DNA of 11,687 nt from JADGGV01 sp035715725 (lineage in GTDB: Bacteria; Gemmatimonadota; Gemmatimonadetes; Longimicrobiales; RSA9), in assembly GCA_035715725.1 (NCBI GenBank), contig DASTKT010000200.1:1-11687 (forward strand), in the 5' to 3' direction. Positions 6,084-11,687 of the stretch are shown one piece after another. The notes beneath the pieces are model-generated. The model was not told the origin of the DNA. It ran no database searches and saw nothing but the letters and a program-made list of their open reading frames with translations. The stretch's first letter is position 1; each line of letters opens with the position of its first letter. Made by a program: the position numbers and the translations under genes.

Positions 6084-7954
6084 AAGAACGGAAAATGGCA
6101 CACGAAGACGCGAAGACGCGGAGAGGCGCCGGAGACGGCCGGTATCGCTGGGCGGCGCTCGTCGTCGTCGGAGCGCTGGGGGTGGCGGTGGCCACGAGGC
6201 CGGCGGCGGCGCAGTCGCCCGGGGCGACGGCGGCGGACTCGGCGTGGGAGCGGAAGGACTACGACGCGGCGGCGCGGCTGTACGGCGAGCGGCTGGCGGC
6301 GGACTCGAGCGATGCGGTGGCGCTGCACCGGCTGGGGCTGATCCTGGCGTGGGGCGAGAAGTACGATCGCGGACTGGAGCTGCTGGACCGGCTGGTGGCG
6401 GAGCGGCCGGAGGACGCGGCGGCGGGCGTGGACCGCGCGCGGGTGCTGGCGTGGAAGCACGACCTGAAGAGCGCGCGGGCCGGGGTGGACGCGGTGCTGG
6501 CGAAGCACCCGGGCGACATGGGCGCGCTGCGGCTGCGGGCGCAGGTGGAGAGCTGGTCGGGGGACTACGACGCGTCGCTCACGACGTACAAGGAGCTGCT
6601 GGCGGGCGCGCCGGGCGACCGGTCGATCCAGCAGGAGCGCGCGCGGGTGCTGGGGTGGACGACGCACTACGGCGCGGCGGCGGACGCGTACCGGCAACTG
6701 CTGGAGAACGATTCGACGGACCTGGAGGCGCGGCTCGGGCTGGCGCGGGTGCTGTCGTGGTCGCAGCGGCTCGACTCGGCGGCGGTCGTGTTCGCGTCGG
6801 TGCTGAGGCAGGACCCGGCGAACCTGGAGGCGGAGCGCGGGCTGGCGCGGATGGCGAGCTGGCGCGGGCGGCTGGCGGCGGGAGAGGCCGGCTGGCGGCA
6901 GGTGCTGGCGCACGAGCCGGACGACGTCGAGGCGCTGGTCGGGCTCGGTCAGACGCTGCGCTGGCAGGGCCGCCACGCGGAGGCGCTCGAGGTGCTGGAG
7001 AAGGCGCGGCGGCTGGCGCCGACGGACGCGGACGTGCGCACGCAGTGGGAGTGGGCCCGGGCCGCGGGCGCGCCGCGGGTCACGCCGTTCCTGGTGTACG
7101 AGCGCGACTCGGATGGCAACCGCATCGCGACGTCGCGCATCGTGATGGCGTGGAACCCGTTGCCGCGCGTGGCGCTGCGCGCCGACGGCTACATCCGGCG
7201 GCTCGAGCAGGCGCTGATCGTCGGGCAGCCGGACCGCTCGGCGCGAGGCTTCCTGCTGTCCGCGGACGTGCTGGCGGGCGCGGGGTGGACGTTCACGGCG
7301 GGCGGCGGCGCGGCGGGCTCCGACGCGCCGGACGCGGCGCCGCGGGGGCAGCTCCTGGCCTCGCTGCAGAGCCCGTCGTCGGCCGCGGTGTCGGGGGGCG
7401 CGTCGTTCTCGCGCACCGCGCTGGACGCGACGGCGCGGCTCGCGGAGACCGGGGTGATGGTCAACGAGGCGTCGCTCAGCGGCGGTACGGCGCCGAGCGC
7501 CGCGTGGAGCCTGCGCGCGCGCGGCGCGATCGCGGAGTTCGACGGGACGGAGACGAACCGGCGGACGCTGGGGCAGCTCGAGGTGGCGCGTCGCGTGGCG
7601 TCGTGGGGCCGGCTGATGGGGTCGGTCACGGGCTTCGGCTTCGACCACGCCTCGACCGACGGCTACTTCTCGCCGGACTTCTACGGGCTGGCCGAGCTGG
7701 GCGCCCGCTGGCTGCGCGACAACGGCCGCTGGTCGGCGGTGGCGGAAGTGGCGCCGGGCGTGCAGAAGATCGGCGAGCACGGCAAGGCGGGCGGCACGTT
7801 CCGGGTCAGCGGGCGGCTGGGGTACAGCGTGGCGCCGGGGCGGCAGGTCGGGGTGGCGCTGGGGTACTCGACGACCGGGCTGCAGAGCCTGGCGCCCGGG
7901 GCGGCGGGGTACCGGTACACGTCGGCGGTGCTGTCGGCGGGGTGGGCGTTCTGA
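6080..7954 (+). CDS. TPR protein with C-terminal outer-membrane beta-barrel (YaiO/PgaA-like)
   Basis: Predicted 624 aa. A long basic N-region leads to a hydrophobic stretch (about 24-37) and a signal peptidase site after PAAA (41-44). Residues about 50-325 form seven to eight TPRs with a recurrent Trp (LAW, ESW, LGW, LSW, ASW, LRW), as in TPR domains of polysaccharide export pores. Residues about 333-624 alternate in barrel fashion, include GYFSPDFYGLAELG (528-541), and end in Trp-Ala-Phe, the aromatic end expected for BAM-assembled proteins. Likely role: periplasmic glycan guidance and outer-membrane exit, like PgaA or BcsC. ATG 6080 overlaps the upstream TGA, giving translational coupling; an in-frame ATG at 6095 is an alternative. 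The first 15 codons are derived from a dispersed repeat. Immediately after the stop there is a strong hairpin. Confidence 0.87.
   Translation: MKERKMAHEDAKTRRGAGDGRYRWAALVVVGALGVAVATRPAAAQSPGATAADSAWERKDYDAAARLYGERLAADSSDAVALHRLGLILAWGEKYDRGLELLDRLVAERPEDAAAGVDRARVLAWKHDLKSARAGVDAVLAKHPGDMGALRLRAQVESWSGDYDASLTTYKELLAGAPGDRSIQQERARVLGWTTHYGAAADAYRQLLENDSTDLEARLGLARVLSWSQRLDSAAVVFASVLRQDPANLEAERGLARMASWRGRLAAGEAGWRQVLAHEPDDVEALVGLGQTLRWQGRHAEALEVLEKARRLAPTDADVRTQWEWARAAGAPRVTPFLVYERDSDGNRIATSRIVMAWNPLPRVALRADGYIRRLEQALIVGQPDRSARGFLLSADVLAGAGWTFTAGGGAAGSDAPDAAPRGQLLASLQSPSSAAVSGGASFSRTALDATARLAETGVMVNEASLSGGTAPSAAWSLRARGAIAEFDGTETNRRTLGQLEVARRVASWGRLMGSVTGFGFDHASTDGYFSPDFYGLAELGARWLRDNGRWSAVAEVAPGVQKIGEHGKAGGTFRVSGRLGYSVAPGRQVGVALGYSTTGLQSLAPGAAGYRYTSAVLSAGWAF
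6092..6124 (+). repeat. Dispersed-repeat-like segment forming the start of the barrel gene
   Basis: This segment (GGCACACGAAGACGCGAAGA and following) matches the arm of the inverted repeat at 3050-3075 closely, differing mostly by A/G changes. It encodes MAHEDAKTRRG, upstream of the signal-peptide core. A non-coding repeat seems to have been taken into the coding region, or the true start lies further on. Confidence 0.55.
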
Positions 7955-7955
7955 G

Positions 7956-7974
7956 GCGGCGCCGGAGGCGCCGC
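7956..7974 (+). terminator. Strong GC hairpin just after the barrel gene
   Basis: GCGGCGCC (7956-7963), loop GGA, GGCGCCGC (7967-7974): an 8-bp perfect stem beginning two bases after the stop codon at 7952-7954. No U-tract follows, so a classical intrinsic terminator is not shown; in very GC-rich genomes such U-less hairpins may still act as terminators or 3'-end stabilisers. It is also the first element of the hairpin array that follows. Confidence 0.45.
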
Positions 7975-8139
7975 GCACGTTTCACTGTCGCGGCCCTGCG
8001 GGCCGCGTACGCTGCGCTGTCGCCGCCTGCGGCGGCGCACGTTTCACTGTCGCTCGCCTGCGGCGGCGCACGTTTCACTGTCGCTCGCCTGCGGCGAGCG
8101 GACGCTCGCTGCGCTCGCTGTCGCGGCCTTCGGCCGCGT
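7973..8139. repeat. REP-like hairpin array with about 31-bp period
   Basis: The 19-nt unit GCGCACGTTTCACTGTCGC occurs at 7973, 8035 and 8066, with a 15/19 degenerate copy at 8005, giving spacings of 32, 30 and 31. Between the units sit short palindromes with TGC or TTC loops: 7989-8007 (8-bp stem), 8021-8037 (7-bp stem), 8055-8065 (4-bp stem), 8082-8100 (8-bp stem) and 8122-8138 (7-bp stem). The array lies between two convergent genes, a usual place for REP-like elements, and may stop transcription from both sides. No protein is likely to be encoded here. Confidence 0.7.
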
Positions 8140-8226
8140 GAGACACGGGCACATCTGGTGGGGAGGGGGTCGATGTAGGGGCGCGGGCGAGGGTCCGCGC
8201 CACTGGCGCCCCGGGCGTGACGGCTT

Positions 8227-10308
8227 TCAGGCCGCGCGGCCGGGGCGAATCGTTTCGGGGGCGGGCTCGGGCTCGGGGCCCTCGGGGATGGTGAGGCGTG
8301 CGCTGCCGGGGTCGGAGGCGAGGAGCCAGATGGCGCCGGCGAGGCAGGCGAGGGCGAGGGGGACGACGAGGGTGGGGGTGACCAATCCGGTGGCCTCGAG
8401 GGTGGCGACGAAGCCGGGGGAGAGGGCGAGGGCGAGGAGGACGCCGTTGTTGAGGGCGTGGACGATCATGCCGGTCCAGATGGAGCCGGTGCGGCCGGCG
8501 ACGAGGGCGACGACGAGGCCGGTCCAGGCGGTGGGCATGAAGCGGAGCGCGCTCTCGGAGGAGACGTGGAACGCGCCGAAGACGACGGCGGTGACGAGCG
8601 CGGCGGTGCCGAGGGAGAGCGTGCGGCGGAGCGAGGTGAAGAGGATGCCGCGGAAGATGACCTCCTCGCAGACGGCGGGGGTGATGACGACGACGGCGAA
8701 TAGGAGGGCGACGTCGCCTACGTGGCCAGGGCGGGCGAAGAGCTGCTCGGCGGCGCGGCTGAGCTCGACGGGGAGCGGGAGGAAGCGCATGCCGACGCGG
8801 GCGAGGACCCAGGCCATGGGGATGGAGCCGGCGCCGGCGAGGAGCGCGGCGAGGAGCTGGCGCCGGTTCGGGCGGCGGAGGAGGAGCGTGCGCCGGTAGC
8901 TGAAGCCGCCCAGGTAGAGGAAGGCGAGGGCGGGCGTGAACATGAGGAGCCACTCGGCGGCGAGGATGCCGGCCGGCCCGCCGACGACGCCGATGACGAT
9001 GCGTCCGGCGTAGAAGTAGACGGCGGCGGCGACGGCGGTGAAGAGGACGGCGGCGCGGGGCGTGGGGACGTGGAGGCGGGGCCCCTTGATGCGGCGGAGC
9101 AGCCCCTCGAGGCCCGGGGCGTCGTCGACGTCGGGCTCGGGTGCGCCGAAGAGCACCTCCTCGCGGCCGAACGCGCGGGCGGAGAGGTGGATGGCGGCGA
9201 GGGCGTAGCCGAGGTTGGCGAGGACGACGATGACGACGTAGCCGAGGTCGACCTGGCCGGCCATGAGGTCGCGGAAGAGGAGCGAGACGCCGGCGACGGG
9301 GACGACGGCGAGCGTGGGGGTGAGCTCGATGCCGGGGACGGCCGGCAGGAGCGCGGGGAGCGCGCCGACGAGGAAGACGGGCGTGAGCGCGCTCTGCGCC
9401 TCCTTGAAGGAGTGCGCCTGGACCGAGATGCCGAGGAAGGTGGCGCCGAAGAGGATGGCGAGCGGCACGAGGGTCAGGAGCACGAGGCCCATGGCGGACC
9501 AGGGGATGTTCAGGTCGAGGCCGAGCATCTTCGTCGCCTGGAAGAGGCCGGCGCGCATCGTCAGCATCATGCTGAGGAGGTTGAGGAGCGCGGCGACGAT
9601 GCCGATGAGCGTGACGGTGACGAACTTGCCGGCGACGATGCGGGAGGCGGGGACGGGCGCGGTCATGAGCGCCTCGAGCGTGCGGCGCTCCTTCTCGCCG
9701 GCGCCGAGGTCGATGGCGGGATAGAAGGTGCCGAGGATCGTGACCATGATGAGGAGGAACGGCAGCAGTCGCGCGACGAGCAGCAGGCCTCGCTGGGAGG
9801 ACGGCGTGACGCTGGTCTCGGTCGTCTCGATCGGGGCGGCGAGCTCGGGGGGCGCGCCGTGGGCGGCGAGGCTGCGGGCGACGAGGGTGTCGCGCCACTC
9901 GCGGAGCGCGTCGTTCAGGGCGTCGCGCGCGGCGCGGGAGCGGTCGCTGGCCTGGTCGTAGTAGATCGTGACGCGGGGGCGGGCGCCGTCGGGCCCGGCG
10001 GCCTCGACGGCGGCGCCGGCGTCGACGCGGCCGCGGAGGACGATGCGGCTCGGGTCGTGGTGGGCGGAGAACGCCTGCACGTCGGGGCGCGCGTCGAGGA
10101 GCCGGACCAGCTCGGGCGCCTCGCCGGCGACGGCGATGCGCACGGGATCGGCGGTGAGGTGGCGGCGGCCCATCAGGAAGAGCTGCTCGATGGCGACGAA
10201 CATGCCGGGATAGAAGAGCGCCGGCACGAGGAGCATCATGGTGAGCGTGCGCCAGTCGCGCAGGATCTCGCGGAACTCCTTCTTGACCACGACCCAGACG
10301 ATGCGCAT
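8227..10308 (-). CDS. ABC-2 permease fused to a CPBP intramembrane protease
   Basis: Predicted 693-aa integral membrane protein. Residues 1-380 are a NatB-type ABC-2 permease: an N-terminal helix (about 22-43), a large extracytoplasmic loop (about 45-172), then a membrane block with the typical GEKERRTLEALMTAP segment (204-218). Residues about 415-665 are a CPBP (Rce1/Abi) domain with all motifs: EEVIFR (Glu548, Glu549, Arg553), FGAFH (Phe577, His581) and HALNN (His617, Asn621). CPBP enzymes are glutamate-type intramembrane proteases. Such permease-protease fusions are known as annotated proteins in several phyla, but I know of no worked-out substrate. ATG 10308 follows GAGG (10316-10319) by 7 nt and overlaps the ATPase stop by one base (TGATG). 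The partner ATPase is directly upstream. Likely role: ATP-driven export of an ion, peptide or lipid-like substrate, with possible proteolytic processing. Domain calls are firm; function is unknown. Confidence 0.92.
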   Translation of the reverse strand: MRIVWVVVKKEFREILRDWRTLTMMLLVPALFYPGMFVAIEQLFLMGRRHLTADPVRIAVAGEAPELVRLLDARPDVQAFSAHHDPSRIVLRGRVDAGAAVEAAGPDGARPRVTIYYDQASDRSRAARDALNDALREWRDTLVARSLAAHGAPPELAAPIETTETSVTPSSQRGLLLVARLLPFLLIMVTILGTFYPAIDLGAGEKERRTLEALMTAPVPASRIVAGKFVTVTLIGIVAALLNLLSMMLTMRAGLFQATKMLGLDLNIPWSAMGLVLLTLVPLAILFGATFLGISVQAHSFKEAQSALTPVFLVGALPALLPAVPGIELTPTLAVVPVAGVSLLFRDLMAGQVDLGYVVIVVLANLGYALAAIHLSARAFGREEVLFGAPEPDVDDAPGLEGLLRRIKGPRLHVPTPRAAVLFTAVAAAVYFYAGRIVIGVVGGPAGILAAEWLLMFTPALAFLYLGGFSYRRTLLLRRPNRRQLLAALLAGAGSIPMAWVLARVGMRFLPLPVELSRAAEQLFARPGHVGDVALLFAVVVITPAVCEEVIFRGILFTSLRRTLSLGTAALVTAVVFGAFHVSSESALRFMPTAWTGLVVALVAGRTGSIWTGMIVHALNNGVLLALALSPGFVATLEATGLVTPTLVVPLALACLAGAIWLLASDPGSARLTIPEGPEPEPAPETIRPGRAA

Positions 10309-11027
10309 CAGGCCACCTCGATCAGATACAGGAACGCCTGGGTGAGATTGGGCGCGGCGGCGCGCTCGAGGAGCTCGGGGAGCGTGCCCTCGGCGACGAG
10401 GCGGCCGGCGCTCATGATGCCGATGCGGTCCGCGAGCAGCTCGACCTCGCCCAGGTTGTGCGTCGAGAAGAGGATCGCCTTCCCCTTGTCGCGCTCCTGG
10501 TGCATGAAGTGGTAGAGCGTCTCGCCGCTCAGGATGTCGAGGCCGAGCGTGGGCTCGTCGAGGACGACGGCCGGCGGGTCCTGCACGACCGCGCGCGCGA
10601 CGGCCACGCGCTGGCGCTGGCCGGTGGAGAGGCGGCCGCAGGTGCGCCGGGCGAACGGCTCGATGCCGAAGAGGTGCACCAGCTCCTCGACGCGGCCGCG
10701 GAGCGGCGCGCCGGCCAGCCCGTGCAGCGCGCCGAAGTACTCGAGCACCTCGACGGGCGTCAGCCGCTCGTAGAGCCCCATGGACGCGCCGAGGAAGCCG
10801 AGGCGGCGGCGCACGTCGGCCGTGCGCTCGCGCACGTCGGCGCCGTCGACGGAGGCGGTGCCCCACGTCGGCTCGAGCAGCCCGGCGAGGCAGCGCAGCG
10901 CGGTGGTCTTGCCGGCGCCGTTCGGGCCGAGCAGCGCGTAGATCTCACCGGGCGTGACGTGGAACGAAAGGTTACGAACGGCGAAAGACTTACCGTATTG
11001 CTTCGTGAGGCGGTCGAATCGGATCAC
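10308..11027 (-). CDS. ABC transporter ATP-binding protein (NatA-like)
   Basis: Predicted 239-aa cytoplasmic ATPase with Walker A GPNGAGKTT (34-42), signature LSTGQ (133-137), Walker B VVLDEP (154-159), D-loop around GLD (162-164) and switch His190 in STHN. The Q-loop position reads GFLGASMGLYERLT (77-90) without a Gln, a variation seen in NatA-type exporters. I chose GTG at 11027: GGAG (11034-11037) sits 6 nt upstream and the protein then begins IRFDRLTKQYG, the normal start of this family. A longer frame reaches an ATG at 11168, but adds about 47 Pro/Gly-rich residues with no family similarity. It is the first gene of a two-gene operon and powers the permease-protease encoded directly downstream. 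The length is typical; the substrate is unknown. Confidence 0.93.
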   Translation of the reverse strand: MIRFDRLTKQYGKSFAVRNLSFHVTPGEIYALLGPNGAGKTTALRCLAGLLEPTWGTASVDGADVRERTADVRRRLGFLGASMGLYERLTPVEVLEYFGALHGLAGAPLRGRVEELVHLFGIEPFARRTCGRLSTGQRQRVAVARAVVQDPPAVVLDEPTLGLDILSGETLYHFMHQERDKGKAILFSTHNLGEVELLADRIGIMSAGRLVAEGTLPELLERAAAPNLTQAFLYLIEVA

Positions 11028-11033
11028 GACGGG

Positions 11034-11037
11034 CTCC
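11034..11037 (-). promoter_or_regulatory. Ribosome binding site fixing a GTG start
   Basis: GGAG on the - strand, 6 nt before GTG 11027. It supports the short 239-aa form of the ATPase over the ATG-started extension from 11168. Confidence 0.6.
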
Positions 11038-11177
11038 GCGGCCGTAAATCGAAGGGCGGCAAGGTGGATCCCCCATGGAGGGAGGTCACCGCCGGGGGGC
11101 GTGGTTCCCGGGGAGTGGGCAGGAGTCGGGCCAGGAAGGGGCGGGGGCGGGGCTCGGGAACGGATCAACGGGGTTTT

Positions 11178-11494
11178 TCACCGCAGAGACGCAGAGCACG
11201 CGGAGAACGGCAACGGAGAGATGGGCGACGAACGCTCGTCGGCGTCCGAACGAATCCTCGTTCACGGGGAGCAGGGGAGCTGGGGAGAACGGCCGGAGTC
11301 GGCGGGCAGCAGGCTTCGCGGCGGACGCATCCACTCTTGAAGTTGGATCCGGGGGTACGCCGGCTTCGACGCCGGCGCAGGACGCGGGCGTGCACCGGTG
11401 ACATGTGGGTCGCCGGCGCAACCCCCAATCGATACTTCCGGTACGACGAACCATCGCCGGGTTGTTCCCTGTGTCCTCTGCGCTTCTGCGGTGA
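11178..11494. repeat. Inverted repeat of the CACCGCAGAGACGCAGAG type
   Basis: The left arm 11178-11196 and right arm 11476-11494 are reverse complements at 17 of 19 positions, and weaker similarity runs inward to about 11212 and 11460. The differences are largely transitions, suggesting an old element. It encloses about 280 nt with no gene. This class of caccgcagagacgcagag repeat is widespread in non-coding DNA of GC-rich environmental phyla (recollection, not searched). It lies upstream of the ABC operon. Confidence 0.65.
11266..11289 (+). repeat. Three tandem 8-mers (GGGGAGCA / GGGGAGCT / GGGGAGAA)
   Basis: Three consecutive 8-bp units share GGGGAG and differ in the last two bases. The block is inside the loop of the inverted repeat 11178-11494 and has no visible coding role. 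Confidence 0.5.
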
Positions 11495-11503
11495 GAGTAA
11501 GCG

Positions 11504-11687
11504 TTCACGGGGGCGGGGGCGGGCGAACTACGGGTCCGACGGCGGGTCCGACGGCGGGCGGGGGCGAGGGCGCGGGAACGGCTGGACCACTACGGGTCCA
11601 ACGGCGGGTGGGGGCGGAGACTGCGGGTGGGGGCGAGCGCGGGCGCGAGCGCGGGCCCGCTGCGGGTTCAACTGCGGGCGGGGGTGG
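11504..11687. repeat. G-rich low-complexity tract at the right edge
   Basis: Imperfect repeats of (G)GCGGGTCC(G/A)AC and ACTACGGGTCC (11527-11537 and 11589-11599, 62 bp apart) are mixed with runs of GGGGGCG. The end contains CTGCGGGTTCAACTGCG (11660-11676), which matches 5413-5429 inside the GH-like gene at 15 of 17 positions. The tract runs off the window, so its full extent is unknown. Confidence 0.55.

Larger units (their letters stand above)
11028..11687. other. Gene-free right end
   Basis: I find no convincing gene in these 660 bases. Frames present give Pro/Arg/Gly-rich translations with no family features. The region should hold the promoter of the ABC operon (reading leftward), but no clear -35/-10 pair is visible. 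It contains the inverted repeat 11178-11494, a three-unit 8-bp tandem repeat at 11266-11289, and G-rich low-complexity DNA from 11504 to the end. A gene entering from beyond the right edge on the - strand cannot be excluded, because some frames stay open there. Confidence 0.6.

Noticed and set aside
7973..8100. CRISPR-like array (19-nt repeats with about 31-bp period)
   Set aside because: The intervening pieces are only about 12 nt, palindromic and similar to each other, with no cas genes; a REP-like array explains it better.
5992..8178. Long second + strand frame overlapping the barrel gene and the hairpin array
   Set aside because: It is Arg/Gly/Ala-rich and without motifs; the overlapping frame has a signal peptide, TPRs and a barrel end.
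8722..10515. Long + strand frame opposite the permease gene
   Set aside because: Its product is Glu/Gly/Asp/Ala-rich and featureless, a mirror of the strongly supported membrane protein on the - strand.
11028..11168. 47-residue N-terminal extension of the ATPase from an ATG at 11168
   Set aside because: The extension is Pro/Gly-rich and matches no ABC ATPase; GTG 11027 has a good ribosome site and gives the usual family length.

Overview
This is about 11.7 kb of very GC-rich DNA from a Gram-negative-type bacterium. It contains a C-terminal outer-membrane beta-barrel protein with a cleavable signal peptide. The composition, the intergenic inverted-repeat families and the gene content (HEAT-repeat protein, family 2 glycosyltransferase, TPR/YaiO-like barrel, ABC permease-CPBP fusion) fit Gemmatimonadota best. 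This is an inference at moderate confidence; Myxococcota, Acidobacteriota or Planctomycetota cannot be excluded. No rRNA, tRNA, transposase, CRISPR array or phage gene is visible.

Left part, + strand, 318-7954: four genes that look like a synthase-dependent exopolysaccharide locus. In order they are (1) a membrane-anchored HEAT-repeat protein, (2) a processive family 2 glycosyltransferase with all catalytic motifs, (3) a 934-aa exported protein joining TPRs, a TIM-barrel glycoside-hydrolase-like domain and a beta-rich C-terminal part, and (4) a TPR protein ending in an outer-membrane beta-barrel. By analogy with Pga and Bcs systems, gene 2 would polymerise and move a glycan across the inner membrane, gene 3 would trim or bind it in the periplasm, and gene 4 would form the outer-membrane exit. 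The HEAT protein would be a scaffold or partner. Genes 3 and 4 overlap (ATGA) and are translationally coupled; genes 1-2 and 2-3 are separated by about 200-240 nt spacers that each contain a long inverted repeat.

Middle, 7955-8226: a gap between convergent genes, filled with a roughly 31-bp-periodic array of GC hairpins that probably ends transcription from one or both sides.

Right part, - strand, 8227-11027: a two-gene ABC exporter operon of Nat type, with an ATPase followed by an ABC-2 permease fused to a complete CPBP (Rce1/Abi-type) intramembrane protease. The genes overlap by one base (TGATG).

Right end, 11028-11687: no convincing gene. It holds a third inverted-repeat element and G-rich low-complexity DNA.

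Two window-wide themes stand out. The + strand is G-rich almost throughout, so + genes use G-ending codons and the - strand permease uses C-ending codons. Several dispersed-repeat types also appear, one of which seems to have become the 5' end of the barrel gene.
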